NCBI RefSeq assembly: GCF_025457605.1 | Contig: NZ_JAMZFY010000001.1 | Span: forward strand, 1,426,001-1,490,000 | Length of the DNA: 64,000 nucleotides | Direction of reading: 5' to 3' | From: Haloarcula laminariae | Lineage (GTDB): Archaea; Halobacteriota; Halobacteria; Halobacteriales; Haloarculaceae | Shown: in pieces, positions 36,190 through 45,205 of the stretch | How positions within the stretch are numbered: position 1 is the first letter of the stretch | How the letters are laid out: every line of letters starts with the position of its first letter | Translations under genes and position numbers: made by a program | The notes under the pieces: generated by a model | The model's input: only the letters and a program-made list of their open reading frames with translations | Databases searched by the model: none | Told to the model about the DNA's origin: nothing

Positions 36190-36740
36190 AACCTAATACT
36201 ATTGAGGTGACTTGAATTCTGATCATATTGAAGTTTAATTTCCCAAGACGCTGTTCAATACGTACCGATTTCCGCGCCGGACTATCCGAAATCTGAGCTC
36301 AGGTCGGTACAGGGGAGCTTGGAGGTGTTTACGCCCTCAACGAGAAAGACAGCGTCTCGATATCATATTTTGGCCGCAGTTCTTTGAGGAATATTTATGA
36401 GAACGAGTTTTTGTTCGAAACCAGCCGTATAAGGATTCTATCCACCCTCAGATTCACGGGAGCGTCCAGACGGAATAGCTGGTCTTGGTTCGACTCCCGG
36501 TTCCCTGAACCCTAATCTAATTCGAAGTTTCGGCGCTAATCGACTGTCAACCGGCCCTCTCAACCTAATCAAGGACAGCTTTTCGGAAGCGTTGTACAGA
36601 CTAATTATCGAAAAAACATATTATACTCAATATTGATAAATCTGCCATGTGTATCTGAACGCCGAGCTTCATCGTTCTCGTGGGTGGCCGCGCGCTCCAC
36701 AAAATGAAATCTGCGTCGTATCTCACTCCGAGAGATTTCT
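36190..36740 (-). pseudogene. Decayed IS6-family transposase, nearly complete (remnant D)
   Basis: Reading the reverse strand from about 36740 gives TMKLGVQIHMADLS, then VQRFRKAVLD followed by a stop, VERAG, SISAETSN, DQLFRLDAPVN, IFLKELRPKYDIETLSF, and after a frameshift KHLQAPLYRPELRFR and RRGNRYVLNSV. These line up in order with haloarchaeal IS6 transposases. Many stops and shifts show long decay. It abuts the 3' end of the uronate-dehydrogenase-like gene (stop at 36745). The AT-rich sequence from 35958 to 36190 shows no gene. Confidence 0.8.
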
Positions 36741-36744
36741 TGGA

Positions 36745-37629
36745 TTAGATGTCACGCCAACTGTGCTCGGGGGTCCAGTCGAGCATCGTCTCGGCTTTCG
36801 AGATATCGAACAGCGTCTCGTATTCGTCGGCGTCGTCTCGAACTTCCACGCCCGGGAAGAACTCCGCGGTTACATCGTGCGTCGGAACTGCGGCGGTCGT
36901 ATCCCCGGCGACCGCCCAAAACGATTCGTGTCCATCGTAGGTGGCTTCGATTGCCTTCCGTGCGATAGTGCAAGCGTCGTCGATGTGGATGTACGAGAAC
37001 AGGACGTCCCGACCCGTCCATGGGTCGTCGTTCCGAAGTGTCTCCATGGACCGGTCGGATTCTACGAAGCTCGCAACGATTTCCTCCTCGTTGGGAACCC
37101 ACGGGTACCGCAGAGTCGAAATCGTCAGCTCGCTTTCCGGTCGCCGACCGAACCCGTCAGCGGTGACTTCCATCGCGTGCTTCGCGATGCCGTAAATGTC
37201 GTCAGGCGTCCGCGGATGGTCCTCGTCGACTGGGAGATACGCTACCTGCGGCGGGCGTGTCTGATGTTCCGCCCCCATGACGTTGATACTCGAAGCGAGG
37301 CAACACGACTCCAGACCGAGCGACTCACTCGCCTCCAGCACGTGAGCTGCTGACATGGTATTGCTCTGGTACGTCCGGTAGCGCGGATTACTGTACGGGT
37401 CGGGAATCGTTCCCATGTGGATGATCGCGTCGGCGTTCGCCTTCGACAACGCGCCATACGTCTCACCGGCGTCAAGGAGGTCGGTCGTGATGTACGTGTC
37501 CGAGATGTCCTCACGACGTTTTCCCCGAGCGATGTTTGCTGTTTCGTACCCGGATTCTTTCAGATGGGCGAGGATTTCTTGCCCGATTTTGCCGTTACCG
37601 CCGGTTACCGCGACTGTCGAAATCGACAT
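36745..37629 (-). CDS. NAD-dependent sugar-acid dehydrogenase/epimerase, uronate-dehydrogenase-like
   Basis: An extended-SDR protein of 294 residues. The nucleotide motif is VTGGNGKIGQEI, the active serine is in LASSINVMG, and the YxxxK pair is in YGIAKHAME. The overall layout, including IIHMGTIPDPYSNPRY and TISTLRYPWV, matches uronate dehydrogenases, which oxidise glucuronate or galacturonate to the aldarolactone. Epimerases are the alternative. It is divergent from uxuA1, with a shared 154-base promoter region. Confidence 0.75.
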   Translation of the reverse strand: MSISTVAVTGGNGKIGQEILAHLKESGYETANIARGKRREDISDTYITTDLLDAGETYGALSKANADAIIHMGTIPDPYSNPRYRTYQSNTMSAAHVLEASESLGLESCCLASSINVMGAEHQTRPPQVAYLPVDEDHPRTPDDIYGIAKHAMEVTADGFGRRPESELTISTLRYPWVPNEEEIVASFVESDRSMETLRNDDPWTGRDVLFSYIHIDDACTIARKAIEATYDGHESFWAVAGDTTAAVPTHDVTAEFFPGVEVRDDADEYETLFDISKAETMLDWTPEHSWRDI

Positions 37630-37639
37630 CGTACACAGT

Positions 37640-37656
37640 TTACCAAACCAGGGTAA
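37640..37656. promoter_or_regulatory. Inverted repeat TTACC-N7-GGTAA before the uronate dehydrogenase gene
   Basis: TTACCAAACCAGGGTAA lies 11-27 bases upstream of the reverse-strand start at 37629. Its position, close to the expected transcription start, would suit a repressor site. Only one copy was noticed. Confidence 0.35.
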
Positions 37657-37747
37657 TAAAGCCTATCTCCCAGAGCGGTTCGCAGAAATATACAGGGCGA
37701 CAAACACTTGATAGATGCCGAGTTGAGCTAGAGTTATCACCCGAGTC

Positions 37748-37761
37748 GACAAACTATATAA
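37748..37761 (+). promoter_or_regulatory. TATA box of uxuA1
   Basis: AAACTATATAAGCC has its centre about 29 bases before the ATG at 37784. This is the classic spacing for a leaderless haloarchaeal message and supports that start. Confidence 0.6.
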
Positions 37762-37783
37762 GCCAGTCACATGAGAGTCGACT

Positions 37784-38743
37784 ATGGTAGAACTATCACT
37801 AGTGTTGCCTCCGGAGCCGGACAATCGATGGCAACTCGCCAAACAGATGGGGGTAACCAGTGCAGTCGTCCACCCACTGGAAATCGGCGATGGCACACAG
37901 TTCTGGACGTACGACGAGCTGCTCGGACTCCACCAGTGGTTTACCGACGCCGGAATCGACATCGCTGTCATGGAGGGGAGCGTTCCGCTCACGGACAAGA
38001 CGAGGCTCGGGCTCGACGGCCGTGACGAGGAGATAGAGTCGTTCCAGCAGTTCCTCCGCGACTGTGGTGAACTCGATATCCCCGTCGTCTGTTACGACTG
38101 GATGGCGGGCATTCGATGGGCACGAACGAAGGCACACGTCGATTCTCGCGGCGGATCATACGCTACCGCGTTCGACAACGAACAGATGGGTGGTGGTCCG
38201 ACTCACCCAGCCACGTCGGTTTCGGCGGACGAGCTCTGGGAGAACCTCGAATACTTCCTCGAACGAGTCGTTCCCGTCGCCGAAGAGGCGGGCGTCAAAC
38301 TCGGACTCCACCCCGACGACCCGCCCCGAGCGGACGTTCGCGGAGTCCCGCGCATCATCAACAGCGTGGAAGCGTACGACCGAGTGCTCGACATCTACGA
38401 CAGTGTCCACAACGGCGTCACGTTCTGCCAGGGGAACTTTGCGGCGATGGGCGTCGATATTCCCGAAACAATCCACCACTTCGGCGACCGAATCAACTTC
38501 GTCCACTTCCGCGATGTCGATGGGGACGCGGACGCGTTCGTCGAGACGTGGCACGACGACGGCCCGACGGATATGTTGGCTGCGATGCAGGCGTATCGGG
38601 ATATCGGCTTCGACGGTCCGATGCGACCGGACCACGTCCCGACGATGGCCGGCGAGTCGAACGATAACCCCGGCTACCACACCAAGGGGCGGCTGTTCGC
38701 CATCGGCTACATGAAGGGGCTCCTCGAACAGACGGATGAGTGA
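37784..38743 (+). CDS. uxuA: Mannonate dehydratase-family protein (UxuA paralogue 1)
   Basis: A 319-residue TIM-barrel protein of the UxuA family, about 75 residues shorter than the E. coli enzyme. All four likely metal ligands are present: His176 in GLHPDDPP, Cys215 in VTFCQGNFAAM, His241 in FVHFRDVDG and Asp283 in RPDHVP, plus the catalytic His284. UxuA dehydrates D-mannonate to 2-keto-3-deoxygluconate. No uronate isomerase or mannonate oxidoreductase of the classical pathway is adjacent, so the true substrate may differ. The SMP-30 gene overlaps its end by eight bases. Confidence 0.83.
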   Translation: MVELSLVLPPEPDNRWQLAKQMGVTSAVVHPLEIGDGTQFWTYDELLGLHQWFTDAGIDIAVMEGSVPLTDKTRLGLDGRDEEIESFQQFLRDCGELDIPVVCYDWMAGIRWARTKAHVDSRGGSYATAFDNEQMGGGPTHPATSVSADELWENLEYFLERVVPVAEEAGVKLGLHPDDPPRADVRGVPRIINSVEAYDRVLDIYDSVHNGVTFCQGNFAAMGVDIPETIHHFGDRINFVHFRDVDGDADAFVETWHDDGPTDMLAAMQAYRDIGFDGPMRPDHVPTMAGESNDNPGYHTKGRLFAIGYMKGLLEQTDE

Positions 38744-39620
38744 GGCACCAGTAACGCGGCTCGTCGATTGTCACTGTCACACCGGCGAGGGACCGCTGTG
38801 GCATCCGGACGAAGCGCGACTCTACTGGGTCGACATTCCGCGAGGAATCCTCCATCGGTACGACCCGGCGACCGACGAACACGAGCAGTGTTACGAGACT
38901 GCAGTGATTGGGGGGTTTACCATCCAAGCCGACGGCTCACTGCTCCTCTTCGAGGGGTCTGGACGCGTCGAACGGTGGCGAGACGGCCGAACGGAGGTCG
39001 TCGTCGACGACATCCCCGAGGAGCGTGACTCACGGTTCAACGACGTCGTAGCAGACCCCCAGGGGCGAGTCTTCTGCGGCACGATGCCGACCGAAAACCG
39101 ACTCGGACGACTGTACCGTCTCGACCCGGACGGGACTCTCACGCAGGTACTGAGGGGCCTCGACATCCCGAACGGGATGGGATTCAGCCCCGGGCGCGAG
39201 CGGTTCTACGTGACAGAGTCCGTTCCGGGGAAAATCTACGTCTTCGATTACGACGAGTCGACCGGGCGGATATCGAACAGAGAGGTGTTTCTCGATCTTT
39301 CCGAGGAGGAGGGCGTTCCCGACGGGCTTACGGTCGACGCGGACGGCTACGTCTGGTCCGCCAGGTGGGACGGGGGTAGCCTCGTCAGATACGGACACAG
39401 TGGAGTCGAAGACCGGCGCGTCGAGTTCCCGGCTCGGAAAGTATCGAGTGTCACGTTCGGCGGTCGAGATTTCTCACGTGGGTTCGTCACGACTGCACTG
39501 GGTCCAGGCGACCAGCCGGCCGGCGCCAGGGAGTCAGAGGGCGACGGTGCGGGAGCGGTCTTCGAGTTTCAGCCGGAGGTCGGCGGCCTTTCGCCGTATC
39601 GCTCACAGATACTCCTGTAA
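38736..39620 (+). CDS. SMP-30/gluconolactonase-family lactonase
   Basis: A 294-residue six-bladed beta-propeller enzyme. The metal-binding positions are seen in TGEGPLWHPDEARLYWVDI (Glu18), SRFNDVVADPQGRVFCG, IPNGMGFSPG and VPDGLTVDADGYVWSARW. SMP-30 enzymes hydrolyse aldono- and aldarolactones. With the divergent uronate-dehydrogenase-like gene it gives the first two steps of oxidative uronate breakdown. Coupled to uxuA1 by an eight-base overlap. Confidence 0.88.
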   Translation: MSEAPVTRLVDCHCHTGEGPLWHPDEARLYWVDIPRGILHRYDPATDEHEQCYETAVIGGFTIQADGSLLLFEGSGRVERWRDGRTEVVVDDIPEERDSRFNDVVADPQGRVFCGTMPTENRLGRLYRLDPDGTLTQVLRGLDIPNGMGFSPGRERFYVTESVPGKIYVFDYDESTGRISNREVFLDLSEEEGVPDGLTVDADGYVWSARWDGGSLVRYGHSGVEDRRVEFPARKVSSVTFGGRDFSRGFVTTALGPGDQPAGARESEGDGAGAVFEFQPEVGGLSPYRSQILL

Positions 39621-39870
39621 CGGCTTCAGGCGGTAAAATCGGGTTAGAAACCTAGCTGACGCGGAAAACAGGTGACGGGGAGTAGAAATACGACAGCTCG
39701 AAGAGACTCAGATTGGCCGCGTCTCACACTTGAACTCGTCTATTGTCAATTCGGTGTATCCTGATATACAGCTCAGTCTGTGATACCGTTCGAAAGGAAA
39801 TAGCTCGGATATCTACGTGAAGTCGCCGGTGATGGGGCAATCCCCAGCGAGATTAGGGCCCCGATAGCCG
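39621..39870. other. Gene-free stretch before the sulfatase control region
   Basis: About 250 bases after the lactonase gene show no gene on either strand and no repeat that I could identify. The control elements begin at 39874. Confidence 0.4.
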
Positions 39871-39873
39871 CTA

Positions 39874-39961
39874 TTCCGTTATACGGAACGAATTTTTCCA
39901 CGAGCCATAGGATTACAGTCGTATGGCTGTAATCCAGAGATTTCCGTTCCATATTACGGAA
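39874..39961. promoter_or_regulatory. Operator array upstream of the sulfatase gene
   Basis: TTCCGTTATACGGAA (39874-39888) is a perfect inverted repeat with six-base arms. TTCCATATTACGGAA (39947-39961) has the same layout with one mismatch. Between them a longer inverted repeat has arms GGATTACAG (39910-39918) and CTGTAATCC (39927-39935). The same two element types recur at 48868-49095. The sulfatase starts 125 bases downstream. Confidence 0.6.
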
Positions 39962-40086
39962 TATTGTGTGATAATACCTACCACGAGCCTGGCCCCGTCA
40001 TTGCTCTCGGGTTACTGTGACATTCGGCGGACCCGATGTCACTCAGTTGTATACTTATTTATGTTATGACCCGAAAAGTGTGACCA

Positions 40087-41538
40087 ATGCCATCCCGCCC
40101 CAATGTCTTGCTCGTCATGGCCGACCAGCACCGCGGTGACGCAATCGGCGCGGACCCGCACTGTCCGACGGATAGCGCTGGCTATCCGTTCGTTCACACG
40201 CCGGAACTGAACAGTCTCGTCGACCGGGGTGCGCTGTTCTCACGCGCGTACGTTCCCGCACCGATTTGCGTGCCTGCCCGCCAATCGCTCTGGTCCGGAC
40301 AGACTCCCGCTAGTACCGGGGCAACAAACTGGTATGGGCACCCGTGGGAGTTCGAACACACGCTCGCTGGGGAGTTGACCGACGCCGGGTACCAGACGCA
40401 GTTAATCGGAAAGACGCATTCCCATCCCCGCGGGAACCACGTGGGCTTCGAACGGATGGGGCCGACACACGTCGGTGCATCACTCAGAGACGACGACTAC
40501 GCGGAGTGGTTACGGGACCGGAGCGGCGGACGGTACGACAAGCACACCGGCGGGCTGGAGTCGAACACGTGGACGGCACGCCCCTCCCACGTCCCGGAGC
40601 ACGAACACGCCACCACGTGGACGACGACGAAGGCGCTGGAGTTTCTTGAAGAACGGGACGAGGACCGGCCGTTCTTCCTGACAGTCTCGTATCAGCGGCC
40701 ACATCCCCCGTTCGACCCTCCGCAGGCGTTCTGGGATATGTACATCGACCGGGACCTGCCGGCGCCGTCCGTCGGCGACTGGCCGCTGGAGACGTTCGGG
40801 GACGAGATGTCCGACTATCCGCCGACGGACGCGTGGATTGCGGACCTGTCTTCCGACGAGATAGACCGCGCGAGGGCCGCGTATTACGGGCTCGTGACGC
40901 AAATCGACTTCCAGCTGACTCGCCTATTCGAAGCCATGTGGCGTGAACACGGCGTCCTCGACGACACCCTAATCATCTACACCTCGGACCACGGCGAGAT
41001 GCTCGGTGACCAGTACCTCTGGCGGAAGGGGTTCCCGTTCGAGGGGTCGGCCCGCGTGCCCCTCGTCATGCAGTTCCCGGCGGGAACGGAGTATCCGACG
41101 GCACAAACTATCGACCGGCCGGTCGGGCTCGAGGACCTGATGCCGACGATTCTCGAGTTCGCAGGTGTCGACATCCCGGCGACAGTCGACGGCCGGAGCC
41201 TGCTGTCGCTCGTCGAGGACCCCGATTCGGACTGGCGGCCGTTTTACCACGGCGAGCTGGGGCCGTCTTGGTCGGTCAGCGACGCGACCCAGTATATCGT
41301 CGATGAACAGTACAAGTACGCCTGGAACCCGGTCACCGACGACGAGTTCCTCTTCGACGTAGAGTCCGACAGGCGAGAGCTACAGAATCTGGCAACGGAC
41401 CCTTCCGAGGAGACCCTACGACAGGAGTACCGGAGTACACTCGCCGACCATCTGGCACAGCGTGACGAAGGATTCAGCGACGGGGACGCGCTCACCACAG
41501 TCGGTCTCGACGCGTGGGAGGGCATGGAGACACCGTAG
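40087..41538 (+). CDS. Sulfatase (arylsulfatase A-like)
   Basis: A 483-residue type I sulfatase. The N-terminal metal site is PNVLLVMADQHRGD, and the modified cysteine lies in ICVPARQSLWSG (Cys61-x-Pro-x-Arg), which should be converted to formylglycine. The second metal site is YTSDHGEMLGD. No signal peptide is visible, so it probably acts in the cytosol on an imported sulfate ester. The sugar-acid genes around it suggest a sulfated uronate or related sugar. No formylglycine-generating enzyme is in the window. Confidence 0.88.
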   Translation: MPSRPNVLLVMADQHRGDAIGADPHCPTDSAGYPFVHTPELNSLVDRGALFSRAYVPAPICVPARQSLWSGQTPASTGATNWYGHPWEFEHTLAGELTDAGYQTQLIGKTHSHPRGNHVGFERMGPTHVGASLRDDDYAEWLRDRSGGRYDKHTGGLESNTWTARPSHVPEHEHATTWTTTKALEFLEERDEDRPFFLTVSYQRPHPPFDPPQAFWDMYIDRDLPAPSVGDWPLETFGDEMSDYPPTDAWIADLSSDEIDRARAAYYGLVTQIDFQLTRLFEAMWREHGVLDDTLIIYTSDHGEMLGDQYLWRKGFPFEGSARVPLVMQFPAGTEYPTAQTIDRPVGLEDLMPTILEFAGVDIPATVDGRSLLSLVEDPDSDWRPFYHGELGPSWSVSDATQYIVDEQYKYAWNPVTDDEFLFDVESDRRELQNLATDPSEETLRQEYRSTLADHLAQRDEGFSDGDALTTVGLDAWEGMETP

Positions 41539-41549
41539 GGAAATCGCCC

Positions 41550-42329
41550 TCAGTCCCGCCGCCAATACTGGACGTTGACCTCGATTTCGTCGGCGGCCCG
41601 CCGGACCAGGTTCGGTATCTCCGAGTCGAACGCCTCGCCGTCGAGCCGAGTTGATGGGCCTGCGACGTCCAGCGCTCCGATGACCTCGTCCGTCTCTTTG
41701 TTGAGTATGGGCGCAGCGACCCCACGGACGCCAGTCAGGCGCTCCTGGTCGTCCCAACTCACTCGCTCTTCCCGTATCTTTTCGAGTTCTGTCCGCAGCG
41801 CTTTCTCGCTCGTGATCGTGTTATCGGTCATCTCGTCCAGCCCCATCTCCCGAATAACCGCCTCTCGTTGCTCCTCGTCCATATGTGCCAGTATCGCTTT
41901 ACCGCCCGACGTACAGTGCATGTGCATCGCAAGCCCCAGATGCGCGTCAGTTCGAACCGAGCGGTCGCTCTCGGCCATGTAGCACTTGACCACCCGATGC
42001 TGTTCCGGGACAACGAGTGAGACCCGCTCCTCCACCTCGTCGGCCACGTCGTCAGCTATCGGGCGACCGATACGGAACAGCGGGTTCCGTTCCCGATTGT
42101 ACGACGCCAGATCGAACAGATGCAGGCTGATATGATAGACATCCCCCTCACGAATGATGTACCCCTCCTGACGAAGGGTCGACAGATGGCGGTGAATCGT
42201 CGACTTTGCGATGTCGAGTTCGCCGGCCAGTTCCACGAGCGTCGCCCCCTCCCGCTCTTTCATCAGTTCGAGAATCTCCACCGTGGTGCCGACGGCGGAG
42301 ACCGGGTTCGCGGCGTTGTGCGTGCCCAT
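41550..42329 (-). CDS. IclR-family transcriptional regulator (second)
   Basis: A 259-residue IclR protein resembling the regulator at 26.1 kb. The winged helix includes GATLVELAGELDIAKSTIHRHLS, and the effector domain has MHCTSGGKAILAHMDEEQ and DQERLTGVRGVAAPILNKE. It is convergent with the sulfatase gene with an 11-base gap. On its promoter, ATCTGATTGGCTCTCAGAT sits between a TATA-like box and the start, a good place for autoregulation. Confidence 0.88.
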   Translation of the reverse strand: MGTHNAANPVSAVGTTVEILELMKEREGATLVELAGELDIAKSTIHRHLSTLRQEGYIIREGDVYHISLHLFDLASYNRERNPLFRIGRPIADDVADEVEERVSLVVPEQHRVVKCYMAESDRSVRTDAHLGLAMHMHCTSGGKAILAHMDEEQREAVIREMGLDEMTDNTITSEKALRTELEKIREERVSWDDQERLTGVRGVAAPILNKETDEVIGALDVAGPSTRLDGEAFDSEIPNLVRRAADEIEVNVQYWRRD

Positions 42330-42334
42330 ACGCT

Positions 42335-42353
42335 ATCTGATTGGCTCTCAGAT
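42335..42353. promoter_or_regulatory. Inverted repeat at the second IclR promoter
   Basis: ATCTGATTGGCTCTCAGAT has six-base arms with a seven-base spacer. On the reverse strand a TATA-like GGTTATAAT lies just upstream, so the repeat covers the region between box and transcription start. Autorepression is a reasonable inference. Confidence 0.45.
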
Positions 42354-42389
42354 TATAACCGTTCCGGCGGCGCCACCGATACCAGTCAA

Positions 42390-42944
42390 TCAGTGATGGG
42401 ATTCCGGCGAAGACGCCGAATCGACGGCCGTCATCCCCGGGTTCGTCAGGACTCTGGGCCGCTCGACGAGCGGCGTCTCCGGATACTCGCTTCGAAGGAC
42501 GGCGAAAGCGAACCCGTTGGCCGCCGCTTCCGCTATCGGCTTCGCGTGCGACGAGATACCGAACAGGTCGCCGATCCGTCGGCGCCAGCTCCCCGGGTGA
42601 ATCGATGCGAGTTTGTCATCGGGGACGACTGCGTGTCCGAGCTCGTGAGCGAGGACGCCGGCGGTCAGGTGCGCTGTGGGGATATCGTGTCTCTCGGCGA
42701 GCGCCCGGATTTGCTCGCGGTACAGCGAGATGACGTCCCCGTCATAGCTACCGAGCATCACCAGTGTCCCGGTCCCGTCCCAGTCCTCCGTCTCGACGCG
42801 GATGTTCAGCCGGGCTGTCAGCGTCGTCGGGTCGCTCGTCCCTCGTCGTTCCAGCAGCTCCGTTGCAGTGTCGGCCCCCAACATCCACGCCTCTCGTTCC
42901 ACAGCGGTATCGAGCAACGCGTCGGAGGGGACCGTGCAGTTCAT
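42390..42944 (-). CDS. ImmA/IrrE-like zinc metallopeptidase
   Basis: A 184-residue soluble zincin. The motif LAHELGHAVV (His100, Glu101, His104) is followed by AEAAANGFAFAVL, in which Glu139 is the likely third zinc ligand, matching the E-x3-N-x-F pattern of ImmA/IrrE (DUF955) proteins. No helix-turn-helix is attached. Its start overlaps the stop of the hydantoinase-A gene by four bases (ATGA), so the two are translationally coupled, which is an unusual partnership. Cleavage of a regulator or processing of its partner are possible roles; neither is shown. Confidence 0.7.
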   Translation of the reverse strand: MNCTVPSDALLDTAVEREAWMLGADTATELLERRGTSDPTTLTARLNIRVETEDWDGTGTLVMLGSYDGDVISLYREQIRALAERHDIPTAHLTAGVLAHELGHAVVPDDKLASIHPGSWRRRIGDLFGISSHAKPIAEAAANGFAFAVLRSEYPETPLVERPRVLTNPGMTAVDSASSPESHH

Positions 42945-45085
42945 GGCTGCTGTCCGACGATTAGCAGCTCCGTTTCGTCGGCGAGCCCTTCGAGTTCGAT
43001 GTCCACCAGCGAGTGAATCTGGTCCCGGGCGGACAACCCGCTGGCGTCGATAATCTGGTTTCCGTGGCAGATGTAGATGTTCGGCAGTCTCGTCGCGGAG
43101 CCGCTGTACACCGACTCCTGGTCGAGTACGCGTTTCAGCGACCGTTCGAGGCTCCCCTTGTCCGTTCGATACACCGTTGCGTTCTGGAGTTTGAGCTTGA
43201 CCACACCAGTCTCGTCGACGATGGAGACGTGGGTCTGCTCGTCGGAAAGCAGTCCGAATAGTTTCTGCGTTTTCTGACTCGTCTCGTAGACGTACAGGCC
43301 ACCCGTCGTTTCTTCGAGGGCGATGTTTTCGTCCGCGACGTCGAGACTCGCCGCGGCCTTCTCTTTTCGTTCTGTGTCACTGACCGTCTCCTGTCCCATC
43401 TCGCGCGTTTGCAGTTCGGTCGACCCCTCGGCCTCGACGCGCAGGAGGTTCTCGGAATCGTCGTACTTGATGTTCGCCTCGACTGTCTCCTGATTTGCCC
43501 CCATACCGACGACGGAGTCGATGGCCTCCTGTCTGATTTGGTCGATTTGGTCCTCCGACGGGTTCATCACGTTCCGTTCGACGACGTCCCGGACCATCGC
43601 CAGCCCGACGCCGACCGTACTGACGATCTCGTGGTTCTCGGCCAGACGCGTGTCGAAATCGGTCGCTTCGCCGAGATACGGAACCAGGGCGCCACAGCCA
43701 CCGCCGCCGCCGACGACTTCGAGCAGCGCGGGGTCCAGGTCGTACTCCTCGATGACCTCCTCGATGACCGGGATAATCTTGTGGACGCTCTCGTCTAGCA
43801 CTTCGCGTGCGGCCCCCTCCACGTCGGTCCCGAGCTCTGCAGCCAGTGGTCCAAACGCCTTCCGGGCGGCCTCCGGATTCCCGGCGGCGTAGACATCGTC
43901 GTCCAGCAGCCCGAGCAGGTTCGACGCACAGCTGGGGGTCAGCGCGAACATCTCCCCATTGGCGATCTCGATAGCCGCATACTCCGGGTCGCCCTCTTTC
44001 GGCGTTATCCAGGTGAGCTCCGGGTCGACGATATCCTCCGGGTCGGCGAACGTCGAGTAGGGGAGGTCCGCGATGTGGGCGCTCCTCGGGCCCGACTGGA
44101 CGACCTCACCGTCTTCGACCCGAATCATCGAGCCCCCTGCGACGCCCTCGGTTCGGATGTCGAGCGTCCGCAGGAACGTCGAGTGACCGCCGATCTCTGC
44201 AGCCTTCCATTTGGGCTGGCCCTTCTCGATGACGCTGATGTCGCTGCTGGTCCCGCCGACGTCAATGAAGATGCCGTCCGTGACGTTCTCGTACATCAAC
44301 GCCCCGGCAACGCCGGCGGCGGGTCCCGAAAGGATGGTCTGAATGGGCCGCCTCTGCATCTCGTCGATGCCCATCACGCCGCCATCGGAGCGCATTATCA
44401 TCAACGGCGAGTCGATGCCGAAGTCCTCGATGCTCTCACTGGTCGCTTTCGACGTTTCGATCATCCGGGGGAGGATGCTCGCGTTGACGACCGCCGTCCG
44501 GGTCCGGATTTTGAGCCCGTATCGTTTCGAGACTACGTTTGCCCCGATACCCGGGAGTCCGAAGTCCTGGGCCAAGCTCTGGACCTTCTCCTCCATCTCG
44601 GCGTTGTCTACTCCGAACGCTTGGCTCGCGACGATAGCGCCGACTCCTTCGGATTTGAACCGCTCAAACGTCGCATCCAGCTCCGACTCGTCGAGACCCT
44701 TTTTTATATTGAGGTAGTCGTGCGTCGTCTCGATTGCTTGGTCGTCGTCGAGTTCGATGTCGCCGATATCGGTCTCGGACTTTGCTCGGCGGCCCTGAAT
44801 CCCTTTCCCGAGACCGACGATTCCGACTTTCGATACGTCCCCTTCGAGCAGGGCGTTCGTCGCTTGCGTGGTCCCGTGAGCGATGAATACGACGTCTTCG
44901 GGGGAGGCCGACAGCCACTCCAGAAGGTTCGATGTCGCTTCGACGATTCCGGCTGCAACTCCGATATCCGCGTCGTGAGTCGTTGGGACTTTGGTTTGGG
45001 CCACTACCTCGAACGACTCGGTATCGATGGCCACGGCATCGGTAAAGGTGCCACCAACGTCAATTCCTATCCTCACTGTTGGCAT
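42941..45085 (-). CDS. Hydantoinase/oxoprolinase A-type ATPase (HyuA family), stand-alone
   Basis: A 714-residue HyuA-family protein. The actin-like ATPase starts IGIDVGGTFTDAVAID and has the second phosphate loop IFIDVGGTSSDISVI; the C-terminal half contains VVGGGGGCGALVPYLG. HyuA normally works with HyuB in ATP-dependent opening of hydantoins or oxoproline, or in acetone and acetophenone carboxylation. No HyuB-like gene is in the window. It is the first gene of a unit with the zincin and lies 120 bases from the permease gene. The substrate is unknown. Confidence 0.85.
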   Translation of the reverse strand: MPTVRIGIDVGGTFTDAVAIDTESFEVVAQTKVPTTHDADIGVAAGIVEATSNLLEWLSASPEDVVFIAHGTTQATNALLEGDVSKVGIVGLGKGIQGRRAKSETDIGDIELDDDQAIETTHDYLNIKKGLDESELDATFERFKSEGVGAIVASQAFGVDNAEMEEKVQSLAQDFGLPGIGANVVSKRYGLKIRTRTAVVNASILPRMIETSKATSESIEDFGIDSPLMIMRSDGGVMGIDEMQRRPIQTILSGPAAGVAGALMYENVTDGIFIDVGGTSSDISVIEKGQPKWKAAEIGGHSTFLRTLDIRTEGVAGGSMIRVEDGEVVQSGPRSAHIADLPYSTFADPEDIVDPELTWITPKEGDPEYAAIEIANGEMFALTPSCASNLLGLLDDDVYAAGNPEAARKAFGPLAAELGTDVEGAAREVLDESVHKIIPVIEEVIEEYDLDPALLEVVGGGGGCGALVPYLGEATDFDTRLAENHEIVSTVGVGLAMVRDVVERNVMNPSEDQIDQIRQEAIDSVVGMGANQETVEANIKYDDSENLLRVEAEGSTELQTREMGQETVSDTERKEKAAASLDVADENIALEETTGGLYVYETSQKTQKLFGLLSDEQTHVSIVDETGVVKLKLQNATVYRTDKGSLERSLKRVLDQESVYSGSATRLPNIYICHGNQIIDASGLSARDQIHSLVDIELEGLADETELLIVGQQP

Positions 45086-45091
45086 ATCTCT

Positions 45092-45107
45092 ACCTCACGA
45101 AAGAGGT
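45092..45107. promoter_or_regulatory. Inverted repeat at the HyuA promoter
   Basis: ACCTCACGAAAGAGGT has five-base arms around a six-base spacer. It lies 7-22 bases upstream of the reverse-strand start codon, with a TATA-like TATTTATCC immediately further upstream. A regulator bound here would cover the transcription start. Confidence 0.4.
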
Positions 45108-45205
45108 GGATAAATAGATACTGGTCTTTCCCTTTGATAAAATATGTAGAATAGCCGCTCTTCGGCCGCTGCTACGGACGTGCCACAGTGTGAAGGCGTC
45201 GTACG

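Noticed and set aside
36480-36540. tRNA-like sequence containing GGTTCGACTCC
   Set aside because: The flanking bases do not form a T-stem or acceptor stem, and the stretch is explained by the reverse-strand IS6 remnant D.
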